Origin: Betaproteobacteria bacterium
GTDB taxonomy: Bacteria > Pseudomonadota > Gammaproteobacteria > Burkholderiales > UBA3065
Length of the DNA: 64,000 bases
Assembly (NCBI GenBank): GCA_027490755.1
Contig: JAIXXL010000024.1
Span: forward strand, 56,996-120,995
Direction of reading: 5' to 3'
Position 1 is the first letter of the stretch. Every line of letters starts with the position of its first letter. The translations under genes and the position numbers were made by a program. Under the pieces are notes generated by a model that worked only from the letters and a program-made list of their open reading frames with translations, made no database searches and had not been told where the DNA came from. Positions 12,468-21,655 of the stretch are shown here, one piece after another.

Positions 12468-12895
12468 GCGGCGGGGCTCGCCAGTTCGACCACCTCGTGG
12501 CTGTGCGTCACCTCGGCGGTCTTGGCCAGCATCATGGTCGCCGAGCAGTATTTCTCAGCCGACAGGCGGATGGCGTGCTCGACGCGGTTGGGCAGCAGGT
12601 TGCGGCCCGAGACGATGAAGTGCAGGTGGATCTTGGTGAACACCTTGGGGTCGGTGGCGGCGCGTTCGGCCGTCACCTTGACCTCGCAGCCCGCCACGTC
12701 CTGCTTGCTGTTGCGCAGGATGGTGACGATGTCATAGCTGGTGCATCCGCCTGCACCCACCAGCAGCATCTCCATCGGACGGGGGCCGAGGTTGCGGCCG
12801 CCACCCTCGGGCGCACCGTCCATCACCACGGCGTGTCCGCTCCCGGTCTCTCCGACGAAGCAGACGTTCTCGAGCAGTTTTACGCGGGCTTCCAA
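12464..12895 (-). CDS. OsmC/YhfA-family thiol protein
   Basis: 143 residues from a TTG start at 12895, chosen because AGGAG sits six bases before it and EARVKLLENVCFVGETGSGH matches the family N-terminus. An upstream ATG (12940) would add 15 unsupported residues. The two redox cysteines expected of OsmC-like peroxidases are Cys51 (GGCTSYD) and Cys117 (KYCSATMML). GAPEGGGRNLGPRPMEMLL marks the YhfA-like subgroup. The natural substrate is unknown; organic hydroperoxide reduction is the family-based guess. It is divergent from rplM. Confidence 0.88.
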   Translation of the reverse strand: MEARVKLLENVCFVGETGSGHAVVMDGAPEGGGRNLGPRPMEMLLVGAGGCTSYDIVTILRNSKQDVAGCEVKVTAERAATDPKVFTKIHLHFIVSGRNLLPNRVEHAIRLSAEKYCSATMMLAKTAEVTHSHEVVELASPAA

Positions 12896-12955
12896 GGCAG
12901 GCTCCTGTAGGTGTCGGGGGTAGGGCGGCGATGCTAGCACGGGGTGCCGGATTCA

Positions 12956-12985
12956 TTGACTTGGGCATCGTGCCCACACTACAAT
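12956..12985 (+). promoter_or_regulatory. Sigma-70-type promoter for rplM-rpsI
   Basis: -35 TTGACT (12956-12961) and -10 TACAAT (12980-12985) with an 18-base spacer, about 46 bases before the rplM ATG. Both boxes are close to consensus, fitting a highly expressed ribosomal operon. Confidence 0.7.
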
Positions 12986-13031
12986 CTCGGGCTTTTGGTG
13001 AACCGGCAACACGCCGCACGAGATTCCAACA

Positions 13032-13460
13032 ATGAAAACGTTCTCCGCCAAGCCGCACGAAGTACAGCGCGACTGGTTTGTGGTCGATGGCACCGACAAG
13101 GTCCTCGGCCGACTTGCTTCAGCTATTGCTCACCGCCTGCGCGGCAAGCACAAGGCCATCTACACCCCGCACGTCGATACCGGCGACTTCATCGTCGTGG
13201 TCAACGTCGAGAAGATCAAGGTCACCGGCAACAAGGCTCTGGACAAGAAGTACTACCGTCACAGCGGCTACCCCGGCGGCATCACCGAGACCACCTTCGG
13301 CAAGATGCAAGAGCGTTTCCCGGGCCGTGCGCTGGAGAAGGCCGTCAAGGGCATGCTGCCCAAGGGCCCGCTCGGCTACGCCATGCTGAAGAAGCTCAAG
13401 GTCTACGCCGGCGACAGCCACCCGCACAGCGCCCAGCAGCCGCGCGCCCTGGAAATCTGA
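13032..13460 (+). CDS. rplM: 50S ribosomal protein L13
   Basis: 142 residues, the usual length. It starts [18 protein letters not shown] and contains the L13 signatures [24 protein letters not shown] and [12 protein letters not shown]. It lies at the head of an operon with rpsI, 11 bases apart. Confidence 0.99.
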   Translation: MKTFSAKPHEVQRDWFVVDGTDKVLGRLASAIAHRLRGKHKAIYTPHVDTGDFIVVVNVEKIKVTGNKALDKKYYRHSGYPGGITETTFGKMQERFPGRALEKAVKGMLPKGPLGYAMLKKLKVYAGDSHPHSAQQPRALEI

Positions 13461-13471
13461 GGAGTCACCCA

Positions 13472-13864
13472 GTGATCGGTAAGTACTACTACGGAACCGG
13501 CCGCCGCAAAAGTTCGGTCGCCCGCGTCTTCATCCAGTCCGGCAGCGGAAAGTTCGTCATCAACGGCAAGTCGATCGACGAATACTTCGCCCGCGAGACC
13601 GGCCGCATGGTTGCCCGCCAACCGCTCGAAGTCACCGCGAATGTCGGCAGCTTCGACGTCACTGTGAACGTCGACGGTGGTGGCGAGTCCGGCCAGGCCG
13701 GCGCCGTTCGCCACGGGCTGGCGCGTGCACTGGTCGACTACAACGCTGACCTCAAGGGTGAGCTGCGCCGCCACGGCCTGATGACCCGCGACGCTCGCGA
13801 GGTCGAACGCAAGAAGGTCGGTTTCCACAAGGCCCGCCGGCGCAAGCAGTTCAGCAAGCGCTAA
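13472..13864 (+). CDS. rpsI: 30S ribosomal protein S9
   Basis: 130 residues from a GTG start preceded by GGAG at 13461-13464. The sequence begins [18 protein letters not shown] and ends in the conserved basic tail [11 protein letters not shown], which reaches the P-site tRNA. It is followed by a strong intrinsic terminator. Confidence 0.99.
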   Translation: MIGKYYYGTGRRKSSVARVFIQSGSGKFVINGKSIDEYFARETGRMVARQPLEVTANVGSFDVTVNVDGGGESGQAGAVRHGLARALVDYNADLKGELRRHGLMTRDAREVERKKVGFHKARRRKQFSKR

Positions 13865-13872
13865 GGCCGCAG

Positions 13873-13902
13873 AAAAAGACCGCCCCCGGGCGGTTTTTTT
13901 TC
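13873..13902 (+). terminator. Rho-independent terminator after rpsI
   Basis: The GC-rich stem ACCGCCC/GGGCGGT with a short CC loop is followed by eight T residues. It ends the rplM-rpsI transcript. Confidence 0.9.
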
Positions 13903-13929
13903 GTCCGCCCCGTTGCAAGGAATTCATCC

Positions 13930-14979
13930 ATGACCACAGCCACCCCGTCCATCAAGGTCGGCGTTGTCGGCGGCACCGGCTACACCGGTGTCGAGTTGCT
14001 GCGCCTGCTCGCCGCCCACCCCTTGGTCAGGCTTGCCGTCATCACCTCGCGCGGTGATGCGGGAACGCCCGTCGCCAACATGTTTCCCAACCTGCGGGGG
14101 CGTGTCGATCTGGCGTTCACCGCGCCCGATCCGGCTGCGCTGGCCGCCTGCGACGTGGTCTTCTTCGCCACGCCCAACGGCATCGCCATGAAGGAGGCCG
14201 GCGATCTGCTGGGAAAGGGTGTCAAGGTCATCGACCTCGCCGCCGACTTCCGCATCAAGGACGTTCCGGAGTGGGAGGCCTGGTATGGCATGCCCCACGC
14301 CAGCCCCGCGCTGGTGGCGGAGGCCGTCTATGGCCTGCCCGAGTTCAACCGCGACGCTATCCGCGGCGCCTGTCTGGTTGCCAACCCCGGCTGCTACCCC
14401 ACCGCGGTGCAGTTGGGCTTCATGCCGCTGCTGCGCGCTGGCGTGGTCGACCCGGCCAGCCTCATCGCCGATTGCAAGTCTGGCGTCAGCGGCGCCGGCC
14501 GCAAGGCCGAGGTGCACACCCTGTTCGCCGAGGCTGGCGACAACTTCAAGGCCTATGCCGTGCCGGGCCACAGGCATCTGCCAGAGATCCGCCAGGGTCT
14601 AACCGGCGTGGCTGGCGCCGCTGTGGGGTTGACCTTCGTGCCGCACCTTACGCCGATGATCCGCGGCATCCACGCCACGCTCTATGCGCGGCTGACCGAC
14701 CGCAGCGCCGACTTGCAGGCGCTGTTCGAGCGCACCTACGCCGGCGAGCCGTTTGTCGATGTCATGCCGGCTGGCTCGCACCCCGAGACGCGTTCGCTGC
14801 GCGGCGCCAACACCTGCCGCATCGCCATACACCGTCCACAGGGCGGGGATACTGTGGTGGTGCTCTCCGCCATCGACAACCTGGTCAAGGGCGCCGCTGG
14901 CCAGGCCATCCACAACATGAACCTGATGTTCGGCCTGCCCGAGACCACGGGCATCGACGGCATCGCCCTGTTGCCATGA
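13930..14979 (+). CDS. argC: N-acetyl-gamma-glutamyl-phosphate reductase
   Basis: ArgC reduces N-acetylglutamyl phosphate with NADPH in arginine synthesis. 349 residues. The Rossmann motif is [18 protein letters not shown] and the catalytic cysteine is Cys155 in ANPGCYPTA. The C-terminal PGHRHLPEI and the late conserved loop are present. It sits alone behind the ribosomal operon, a placement seen in betaproteobacteria. Confidence 0.97.
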   Translation: MTTATPSIKVGVVGGTGYTGVELLRLLAAHPLVRLAVITSRGDAGTPVANMFPNLRGRVDLAFTAPDPAALAACDVVFFATPNGIAMKEAGDLLGKGVKVIDLAADFRIKDVPEWEAWYGMPHASPALVAEAVYGLPEFNRDAIRGACLVANPGCYPTAVQLGFMPLLRAGVVDPASLIADCKSGVSGAGRKAEVHTLFAEAGDNFKAYAVPGHRHLPEIRQGLTGVAGAAVGLTFVPHLTPMIRGIHATLYARLTDRSADLQALFERTYAGEPFVDVMPAGSHPETRSLRGANTCRIAIHRPQGGDTVVVLSAIDNLVKGAAGQAIHNMNLMFGLPETTGIDGIALLP

Positions 14980-14982
14980 GGG

Positions 14983-15011
14983 TTGAAGTGGCACCCGCCT
15001 GTCCCCATAAT
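14983..15011 (+). promoter_or_regulatory. Probable promoter of erpA
   Basis: -35 TTGAAG (14983-14988) and -10 CATAAT (15006-15011) with an ideal 17-base spacer, 33 bases before the erpA ATG. An AAGGA ribosome-binding site follows at about 15033. Confidence 0.6.
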
Positions 15012-15044
15012 CCGCAATAGCAACCTTTTGCCAAGGACTTAGCC

Positions 15045-15410
15045 ATGAACGCAGTCACCGACCTTGCCGTCACCGAGACGCCCGCCCCCATCCTGCTGAC
15101 CGACAGCGCCGTCGCCAAGGTGCTGGACCTCATCGCCGAGGAAGGCAACCCGGAGATCCGCCTCCGCGTGTTCGTCAGCGGTGGTGGCTGCTCGGGCTTC
15201 CAGTACGGTTTCCAGTTCGAAGAGGCGACTGCCGAGGACGACACCGTGATCGAACGTGGCGGGGTGACCCTGCTGTGCGATCCGATGAGCTACCAGTACC
15301 TGGTCGGCGCCGAGATCGACTACAGCGAGGGCATCGAGGGTGCGCAATTCGTCATCCGCAACCCGAACGCCAGCACCACCTGCGGCTGCGGATCGTCTTT
15401 CTCGGTCTAA
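15045..15410 (+). CDS. erpA: A-type iron-sulfur cluster insertion protein ErpA
   Basis: 121 residues. ErpA hands Fe-S clusters to apoproteins, and complex I (encoded further on) is a major client class. The three ligand cysteines of A-type carriers are Cys49 ([10 protein letters not shown]), Cys113 and Cys115 (CGCGSSFSV). The first 15 or so residues are a less conserved extension. Its own promoter and terminator indicate a single-gene transcript. Confidence 0.93.
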   Translation: MNAVTDLAVTETPAPILLTDSAVAKVLDLIAEEGNPEIRLRVFVSGGGCSGFQYGFQFEEATAEDDTVIERGGVTLLCDPMSYQYLVGAEIDYSEGIEGAQFVIRNPNASTTCGCGSSFSV

Positions 15411-15433
15411 GCCAACCTCCAGAGTAGGTGGAC

Positions 15434-15460
15434 GGGGCCCTGCGGGGCCCCTTGTTTTTG
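15434..15460 (+). terminator. Rho-independent terminator after erpA
   Basis: The stem GGGGCCC/GGGCCCC with a TGCG loop is followed by CTTGTTTTTG. It separates erpA from the convergent anmK. Confidence 0.8.
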
Positions 15461-15523
15461 CTACTGCGGCCCTGTCGGCGCAGGTACGCGATGGGCGCGC
15501 CGGTCGGGCGGCCTCACACGGCC

Positions 15524-16717
15524 TTAGCCCTGCGTGGGCGGGGCTGGGTAGACAGCCCCGAGCACGCGTGGCCCACGGGCGCCGGTGACCGACGGCAGGT
15601 TGCCCGGCAAGCCCGCCAGACGCTGGCGGGCCAGCCACGCGAAGGCGGCAGCTTCGACGTGCATCGGGTCCAGACCGATCGCCGCCGTCACGTCGACCGT
15701 GCGCCCAGGCATGGCTCCGCGCAGGCGCGTGAACAGGTCTGCGTTGAGTGTGCCGCCACCACAAACCAGCACCGCGCGACAGGTCGGGGCATAGCGCTCA
15801 ACAGCATCAGCCACCGCTCTCGCCGTCAATTCGGCCAGCGTTGCCTGGACATCCGCCGCCGGCAGGCCCTCAAGTGCCATGCCCTCGAGCCAGTAGATAT
15901 CGAAATCCTCGCGTCCGCAGCTTTTGGGCGGTGTGCGCGCGAAGAACGGATGCGCCAGCAGCCGCTCGAGCAGGTCCGGCAGGACTGTTCCGCTGGCCGC
16001 CCAGGCACCGTCCGCGTCGAAGGCAGCGCCGCGGCAGCGCGCGATCCATGCGTCCAGCAACACATTGCCGGGGCCGCAGTCGAAGCCGGTGACGGGCCGT
16101 TGCGGGTCGAGCACAGTCAGGTTGGCCATGCCGCCGATGTTCAGCACTACGCGTGGAACCATGGTTCCCAGCAGCGCGGCGTGGAACGCTGGCACCAGTG
16201 GCGCGCCCTGGCCGCCTGCCGCCACGTCGGCGGTGCGGAAGTCGCAGACCACGGGTATTCCCGTGAACTCGGCGAGCATCGCGCCGTCCAGCAACTGGAT
16301 GGTGTAGCCGGCATCGGGCTGGTGGCGCACGGTCTGGCCGTGCGCGCCGATGGCCGCAACGTCGGTCGGCCCGAGGCCGTTCGCATGGAGCAGCGGCAGC
16401 AGGGTGTCCGCACAGTGTCGGGCCAGATGGTTGGCGGCAGATGCCGCTCGCGCCAGCTCGTTTGTGCCATCAGCCTGTTGCAGCGCCATCAACTCCGAGC
16501 GCAGTCCCGGCGGGAAGGGCTGGTGTGCGTGGTGGATGGCGGTCACATAGGTCGACTCCTCGACCGCGTAAGAAGTCTCCCCAGGCGCCCTGTCGGTAGC
16601 CGGCGGTATATCTTCGAACTGGACGAGTATGGCGTCGACGCCGTCGAGGCTGGTGCCGGACATCAAGCCAGCGAACCAACTCGGGCCGCCTGGCGGCCCA
16701 CCCACATCAGACATCAC
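15524..16717 (-). CDS. anmK: Anhydro-N-acetylmuramic acid kinase
   Basis: AnmK opens and phosphorylates 1,6-anhydroMurNAc released by peptidoglycan turnover. 397 residues, slightly longer than E. coli because of a Gly/Pro-rich start. The signature AGLMSGTSLDGVDAIL lies near the N-terminus, and AIGAHGQTVRHQP and DCGPGNVLLDAW are present. It overlaps the upstream M23 peptidase gene by four bases (ATGA). The two form a cell-wall pair: one cuts, the other salvages. Confidence 0.95.
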   Translation of the reverse strand: MMSDVGGPPGGPSWFAGLMSGTSLDGVDAILVQFEDIPPATDRAPGETSYAVEESTYVTAIHHAHQPFPPGLRSELMALQQADGTNELARAASAANHLARHCADTLLPLLHANGLGPTDVAAIGAHGQTVRHQPDAGYTIQLLDGAMLAEFTGIPVVCDFRTADVAAGGQGAPLVPAFHAALLGTMVPRVVLNIGGMANLTVLDPQRPVTGFDCGPGNVLLDAWIARCRGAAFDADGAWAASGTVLPDLLERLLAHPFFARTPPKSCGREDFDIYWLEGMALEGLPAADVQATLAELTARAVADAVERYAPTCRAVLVCGGGTLNADLFTRLRGAMPGRTVDVTAAIGLDPMHVEAAAFAWLARQRLAGLPGNLPSVTGARGPRVLGAVYPAPPTQG

Positions 16718-18024
16718 TCGAAGCGGGCGACGACCGTCTGCTTGGCGAAGCCGATGTGGCGCAGCGCGATCGAGCGCTGCTGTTCAAACGCGTGACGGGA
16801 CTCGCCGGTCAGGGGCGCCGCTTCGGCCATGCGCACCGTCTGCGGGTCGATCTGCGTTCCCTTCACGCGGAACTCGTAGTGCAGGTGGGGCCCGGTGGCG
16901 AGACCGGTGGCACCAACATAACCGATGGTGTCGCCCTGGCCTATGCGGGCGCCACGGCGGACCCCGGGGCCGAAGCCCGACAGGTGCCCGTAGGCCGTGC
17001 TGTAGCTGTTGCCGTGTGCGATGACCACGAGGTTGCCGTAACCGCCCGAGTAGCCCGCCGCCTCGACCACGCCGTCGGCGGTGGCGCGGACCCGCGCGCC
17101 GCTGGGGGCGCCGTAGTCGACACCGCGGTGGGCGCGCCATTCCTGCAGCACGGGATGGAAGCGTGCGGCCGAGAAACCTGACGTGATGCGCGAGAACTCA
17201 AGTGGCGACATCAGGAACTGGCGACGCAGGCTCTTGCCGTCCGCGGTGTAGTAGGCGCCGCGTTGGCCATGCGGTTCGAACCAGTAGGCGCTGTGGGTGG
17301 CATCACCATTGCTGAACTCGGCTGCGATGACGCGGCCACTGGAGGCGGCTTCACCGTTGCGCAGGTTCTGCTCGTAGACCAGCCAGAAACGGTCGCCCTT
17401 GCGCAGGCCGCGGTGGAAGTCGACAACACCGGAGAAGATCTCTGCAAGCTGCACGGCCACTGCGTCCGGGATGCCTGCGTCGTCGGTGGCGGCAAACAGC
17501 GAGCTGCGGATCTCACCGCTGGCGAAACGCGGCACGGTCTGCAGGTCGGATTCCGAGGTACGTACGGTGAAACCGTCACCAACAGAATCGATCTCGACGC
17601 GGTCGCCGCTCGCGCCATTGAAGGCCAGTTTCTGCAGCACGCCTTCGGCATCTACACCAACCTCGATCGCCTGGCCGGGCTCGAGACTGCCCAGAACACG
17701 ACGAGTCGACGACTCGGCCAACAGGCGCGCGATATCGGCGGCCGAGACACCGGCGCGCGAGAGCACATCGCCCATGGTGTCACCACGGCGCACAACAGGG
17801 GAGAAACGGAAAGCGTTCTCGTCCTCGAAGCTCACGGTTTCGAGGGAGAAGCCATCGGGGGCATCGACGGTGCGCAGCGACTGAGGGTCAAGGCTGCTCG
17901 GCGGGGCAACACCGAGGGCGGTGAAGACCATGAGGCAGCCGGTCGCGGCGAGCACGGTGCCGATGCCGCCACGCCACAATTTGTGACGTCGATTGGCAGA
18001 GATCCGGGCGCGAAGGTCGGTCAT
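16714..18024 (-). CDS. M23 family murein endopeptidase (MepM-like)
   Basis: 436 residues. It has an N-terminal membrane anchor (GTVLAATGCLMVFTALGVA) and a LysM/OapA-like region at about 75-140 (RRGDTMGDVLSRAGVS). The LytM domain has zinc ligands in HRGVDYGAP (His299, Asp303) and HLHYEFR (His380, His382). It probably cleaves D,D-crosslinks to allow wall growth. The ATG at 18024 is chosen; the frame runs far upstream but overlaps mutY. Only 42 bases separate its start from the divergent mutY. Confidence 0.93.
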   Translation of the reverse strand: MTDLRARISANRRHKLWRGGIGTVLAATGCLMVFTALGVAPPSSLDPQSLRTVDAPDGFSLETVSFEDENAFRFSPVVRRGDTMGDVLSRAGVSAADIARLLAESSTRRVLGSLEPGQAIEVGVDAEGVLQKLAFNGASGDRVEIDSVGDGFTVRTSESDLQTVPRFASGEIRSSLFAATDDAGIPDAVAVQLAEIFSGVVDFHRGLRKGDRFWLVYEQNLRNGEAASSGRVIAAEFSNGDATHSAYWFEPHGQRGAYYTADGKSLRRQFLMSPLEFSRITSGFSAARFHPVLQEWRAHRGVDYGAPSGARVRATADGVVEAAGYSGGYGNLVVIAHGNSYSTAYGHLSGFGPGVRRGARIGQGDTIGYVGATGLATGPHLHYEFRVKGTQIDPQTVRMAEAAPLTGESRHAFEQQRSIALRHIGFAKQTVVARFE

Positions 18025-18066
18025 TGGGGCAAAATTACCACAACTCAGACGCTCGGCAAACCCAAG

Positions 18067-19086
18067 TTGCCAACTGCAAACCACTTTGTCATCCGCCTGA
18101 CCGACTGGCAGAGGGTTGCCGGACGGCACAACTTGCCCTGGCAGGGTACCGGCGATCCCTACCGCGTCTGGGTGTCCGAGGTGATGCTGCAGCAGACTCA
18201 GGTCGCCACCGTGTTGCCGGCCTTCGTGCGTTTTATAGAGCATTTCCCCGACGTCACGTCGCTCGCCGCGGCACCCCTGGATGACGTCATGGGTCTGTGG
18301 TCCGGGCTCGGATATTACAGCCGGGCGCGCAACCTGCACCGCGCCGCGACCCTGGTTGCGGCATGCGGCAGCTTCCCTGACGACTTGCAGGGCCTGATGG
18401 CGCTGCCGGGAGTAGGGCGCTCGACTGCCGCGGCGGTCCTGTCGCTGGCCTTCGACCGTCCGGCTGCGATCCTCGACGGCAATGTGCGTCGCGTGATGGC
18501 GCGACACGCGTTCATCCCCGGCTGGCCAGGCGATCCAGCGGTGGCGCGACGTCTTTGGGCAGAGGCCGAGGCCCGTCTCCCGCCAGCCGATGCGCCGCCG
18601 GGGACTGCTGCCACTTACACGCAGGCCCTTATGGACCTCGGCGCTACCGTCTGCCACCGGCGTCGCCCCGATTGCGGTAGGTGTCCGGTCGCTGCCGACT
18701 GTCAGGCCCGACTCGCCGGCGACGTCGAGTCGGTCCCCTCGCCACGCCCGGCGCGGGAGCGCCCTCTGCGCCGCGTAGAACTGCTGCTCGATTGCTCGGC
18801 CGAGGGCGTCGCCCTGGTGCGGCGCCCCGAGCGAGGCGTCTGGGGCGGCCTCTGGTGCCTGCCCGAGGGGCCTTGCGATGTCGAGTGGCACACGTTGCGC
18901 CACGATCTCACGCATCTGCGGCTGGAGATCGTCGTCGGCCGGGGTGCTGCCGTGCCAGCGGCGGCCGATCAATTTGTCTGGGACGAGGTCTGGCAGCTCG
19001 GCCTGCCGCAACCGGTGCGCCAGCTGCTACTGATGGCTCACGCGGAGTCCCTGTCTTTGGCCGGGCAGGGGGGGCATCTTGAGTAG
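18067..19086 (+). CDS. mutY: A/G-specific adenine glycosylase
   Basis: MutY removes adenine mispaired with 8-oxoguanine. 339 residues from TTG at 18067, the only sensible start before the conserved WQRVAGRHNLPWQ; no ATG is available there. Catalytic residues are Glu38 (SEVMLQQTQV) and Asp137 (DGNVRRVMAR), with the helix-hairpin-helix LPGVGRSTAAAV between. The [4Fe-4S] cysteines are Cys196, Cys203, Cys206 and Cys212 with the usual C-x6-C-x2-C-x5-C spacing. A C-terminal NUDIX-like 8-oxoG reader (GVWGGLWCLPEG) is present. The end overlaps ybgC by 8 bases. Confidence 0.94.
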   Translation: MPTANHFVIRLTDWQRVAGRHNLPWQGTGDPYRVWVSEVMLQQTQVATVLPAFVRFIEHFPDVTSLAAAPLDDVMGLWSGLGYYSRARNLHRAATLVAACGSFPDDLQGLMALPGVGRSTAAAVLSLAFDRPAAILDGNVRRVMARHAFIPGWPGDPAVARRLWAEAEARLPPADAPPGTAATYTQALMDLGATVCHRRRPDCGRCPVAADCQARLAGDVESVPSPRPARERPLRRVELLLDCSAEGVALVRRPERGVWGGLWCLPEGPCDVEWHTLRHDLTHLRLEIVVGRGAAVPAAADQFVWDEVWQLGLPQPVRQLLLMAHAESLSLAGQGGHLE

Positions 19087-19507
19087 CAGCGGTATCTGCT
19101 TCGAATTCCCGGTGCGCGTCTATTACGAGGACACCGACGCCGGTGGGGTTGTCTACTTCGCCAATTACATGCGTTTCATGGAGCGGGCCCGCACCGAGTG
19201 GCTGCGCCGGCTCGGTTTTGACCAGAGCGAGCTGCGTGAGCGGCAGGGCATCCTGTTCGTGGTGCGCGGCGTCGAGGCCACCTACCACCGTCCGGCGAGG
19301 CTCGACGACGCGCTCACCGTACAATCCCGACTGACCTCGCTCAGCCGGGTCGCGCTGCGCTTCGACCAGTCGATCGAACGCGAGGGTGAGACCCTGGTCA
19401 GCGGCAGCAGCGACGTGATCTGTGTCGGGGCAGATTCTCTGCGGCCGAGCCGGATGCCCGAGCCGCTGATGCGGGTGCTGCAAGAGGTCGCCTCGCCGGG
19501 CCACTAA
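19079..19507 (+). CDS. ybgC: Acyl-CoA thioesterase YbgC (Tol-Pal cluster)
   Basis: 142 residues of the hotdog fold, from a TTG start (SSSGICFEFPVRVYYEDTDAGG). The EDTDAGGVVYFANY motif contains the catalytic aspartate of 4-hydroxybenzoyl-CoA thioesterase-like enzymes. YbgC usually opens tol-pal operons and is linked to phospholipid metabolism. Here it is translationally coupled to mutY and followed 47 bases later by tolQ. Confidence 0.94.
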   Translation: MSSSGICFEFPVRVYYEDTDAGGVVYFANYMRFMERARTEWLRRLGFDQSELRERQGILFVVRGVEATYHRPARLDDALTVQSRLTSLSRVALRFDQSIEREGETLVSGSSDVICVGADSLRPSRMPEPLMRVLQEVASPGH

Positions 19508-19554
19508 CGAGGCCCTCGCGGGCTGTTTTCCCCACTTGAAACGTCAGGACCCTG

Positions 19555-20238
19555 ATGAACGCCAGTACAGACCTCTCACTCCTCACCCTGATCCAGGATG
19601 CCAGCCTGCTGGTGCAACTGGTCATGCTTATCCTGCTCGCCGCCTCGGGGCTGTCCTGGTGGTACATCTTCCGCAAGCGCTTCGCCATCGCCGAGCAGCG
19701 CAAGCTGGCTGAGGAGTTTGAGCAGCGCTTCTGGAAGGGTGGCGACCTGCAGTTGCTGTACCAGGGTCTTGCGGGTTCTGACGGCGGCGCGATGGGGCGG
19801 GTCTTCCGCGCCGGCTACGAGGAGTTCGTCAAGCTGCACAAGCAGACCGGCATCGACCCGGTGTCGATGTCAGACAGCACCCGGCGCGCCATGCAGGCCA
19901 CCTACCGTCGCGAGATGGACGTGCTGGAGTCGCACTTGTCCTTTATCGCTTCGGTCGGTTCGGTCTCGCCCTACATCGGTCTGTTCGGCACCGTGTGGGG
20001 CATCATGAATTCGTTCCGCGGCCTCGCCAATGTGTCGCAGGCCACGCTGGCGCAGGTGGCCCCGGGCATCGCCGAGGCGCTGGTCGCCACTGCCATGGGC
20101 CTGTTCGCTGCCATCCCGGCGGTGATTGCCTACAACCGCTTCAGCGATGACATCGACCGCCTGTCGATCCGCCTCGAGAGCTTCATGGAAGAGTGCGCCA
20201 ACATCCTGCAGCGTCAGTCCTCCCGCGGTTCGCGTTAG
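19555..20238 (+). CDS. tolQ: Tol-Pal system proton channel subunit TolQ
   Basis: 227 residues with three membrane helices: residues about 18-38 (LVMLILLAASGLSWWYIF), a middle helix around SVGSVSPYIGLFGTVWGIM, and VATAMGLFAAIPAVIAYNRF. TolQ forms a pentamer around TolR and converts proton flow into motion of TolA. First gene of the tolQRAB-pal set. Confidence 0.97.
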   Translation: MNASTDLSLLTLIQDASLLVQLVMLILLAASGLSWWYIFRKRFAIAEQRKLAEEFEQRFWKGGDLQLLYQGLAGSDGGAMGRVFRAGYEEFVKLHKQTGIDPVSMSDSTRRAMQATYRREMDVLESHLSFIASVGSVSPYIGLFGTVWGIMNSFRGLANVSQATLAQVAPGIAEALVATAMGLFAAIPAVIAYNRFSDDIDRLSIRLESFMEECANILQRQSSRGSR

Positions 20239-20247
20239 GCGCCCAAG

Positions 20248-20679
20248 ATGAGTGCACGTCGCCAGCGCCGCCTCAAGGCCGAGATCAATGTCGTCCCCTA
20301 CATCGACGTCATGCTTGTTCTGCTGGTCATCTTCATGGTGACGGCGCCGATGGTGCAGCCGGTCGAGATCACACTGCCCTCGGTGGGCAAGGGCGCGCAG
20401 CCGGCAGCCAAGCCGGTCGAGGTGCGTGTCGACAGCGAGGGGCGCCTGCAGTGGCGAGACCTCGCCGCGGGCGATGCTTTCCTGTCCGGCAACGAGGGCG
20501 CGCTGGTCGCCGCGGTGAAGGCCGCGCAGGCCAAGGATCCGCAAAAGCCGGTGGTGATCGCCGCGGACAAGGCGGTACGGTACGAGAAGGTGCTGCGGGT
20601 GATGGACATCTTGCAGCGTGAGAACGTCGCCCGTGTCGGCTTGCTCGCCCAGCCCTTGCCGGCGTCGCCGCGGCGCTGA
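20248..20679 (+). CDS. tolR: Tol-Pal system subunit TolR
   Basis: 143 residues. It starts SARRQRRLKAEINVVPYIDVMLVLLVIFMV. The aspartate in the single membrane helix (YIDVML) is the proton-carrying residue of the ExbD/TolR family. The rest is the periplasmic domain. It lies 9 bases after tolQ. Confidence 0.96.
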   Translation: MSARRQRRLKAEINVVPYIDVMLVLLVIFMVTAPMVQPVEITLPSVGKGAQPAAKPVEVRVDSEGRLQWRDLAAGDAFLSGNEGALVAAVKAAQAKDPQKPVVIAADKAVRYEKVLRVMDILQRENVARVGLLAQPLPASPRR

Positions 20680-20712
20680 CCCGGCCCCTCAGGCCAGCAG
20701 ACCTTGAACGCA

Positions 20713-21585
20713 ATGTCTCCTCACGCCCCGCCGCCCAAGGCCGAGCGGCCCGGCCTCGCGGGGCTGCTGGCGCTGCTGGTGCACCTGCTGTTCCTTGGCC
20801 TGATGGTGTTCGCGGTGAGCTGGCAGACCCGGCCGCTGCCCGTCGTCGCCGAGGTCTGGGACGCTCTGCCGGGCCCGGAGACGGCCCCACCATCGCAGCC
20901 GGAGCCTGCCCCCGCAGAGCCACCGCCCCCGCCACCGAAGCCTGTGCCGCCGGAACCCAAGCCCGCACCTGAGCCACCGCGTCCAAAGACCGCCGAGCCG
21001 CCGCCCAAGCCGGCGCCTGAGCCCAAGGTGAAGACGCCGCCCGCGCCCGAGCCGAAGGCCGACATCGCACTCCAGAAGGAGAAGAAGCAAAAGGAGGCCG
21101 AGCGTTTGGCCGAGGTCGAGTCGCGGCACAAGCGCGAACTGGCCGAGGCGGCACGTCGCGACGACGAGCTCCGCCGCGAGGCCGAGGCGGCACGAAACGC
21201 TGCGCAGGTGGCCGAACAGGCGCGCCAGCGCGAGCAGGAGGCTGCACAGGCCGCCGCGGCCGAGCAGCAGCGCCAGCGCGATGCACAGGCGGCGCAGCAG
21301 GCTCGCGCTCGTGCTTTGGATATCTACCGCTCGCAGATCGTGCGCGCGGTCCGCTCGCGTCTGGTCGAGCCGCCTGGCGTTCAGGGCAACCCGCAGGCTG
21401 AGGTCAAGGTTCTGCAGTTGCCCAACGGCGAGGTGGTTTCCGCCAAGCTGAGCCGTTCAAGCGGCGACCCCGCCTTCGACGCCGCGGTGGAGCGCGCCGT
21501 GCTGGCAGCCAGCCCGCTGCCGCTCCCGGTCGACCGAGGCCTTTTCAGCCGCGATCTCGTGCTGCAGTTCCGCCTGCGCGAATAG
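20713..21585 (+). CDS. tolA: Cell envelope integrity protein TolA
   Basis: 290 residues from the ATG at 20713; an in-frame TTG at 20704 would add three residues and neither has a strong ribosome-binding site. Layout: one membrane helix (LALLVHLLFLGLMVFAV), a Pro/Lys/Glu-rich linker from about 55 to 115, an Ala/Glu/Gln/Arg-rich helical stalk to about 200, and a C-terminal TolA domain (IYRSQIVRAVRSRLVEPPG onward) that binds TolB and Pal. TolA spans the periplasm. Confidence 0.93.
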   Translation: MSPHAPPPKAERPGLAGLLALLVHLLFLGLMVFAVSWQTRPLPVVAEVWDALPGPETAPPSQPEPAPAEPPPPPPKPVPPEPKPAPEPPRPKTAEPPPKPAPEPKVKTPPAPEPKADIALQKEKKQKEAERLAEVESRHKRELAEAARRDDELRREAEAARNAAQVAEQARQREQEAAQAAAAEQQRQRDAQAAQQARARALDIYRSQIVRAVRSRLVEPPGVQGNPQAEVKVLQLPNGEVVSAKLSRSSGDPAFDAAVERAVLAASPLPLPVDRGLFSRDLVLQFRLRE

Positions 21586-21655
21586 CCCGCCCACGGGGCA
21601 CCCCCGGCCCGCGTTGCCGGTCGACCTTGCCAAGAATTCGGCTATCCTCACGCCC

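Noticed and set aside
17263..18066. Upstream extension of the mutY frame by 268 codons
   Set aside because: Lies entirely antisense to the M23 peptidase gene and has no MutY-family sequence; the family begins at about 18067.
18025..19011. N-terminal extension of the M23 peptidase frame across mutY
   Set aside because: Antisense to mutY; the real membrane anchor starts at the ATG at 18024.
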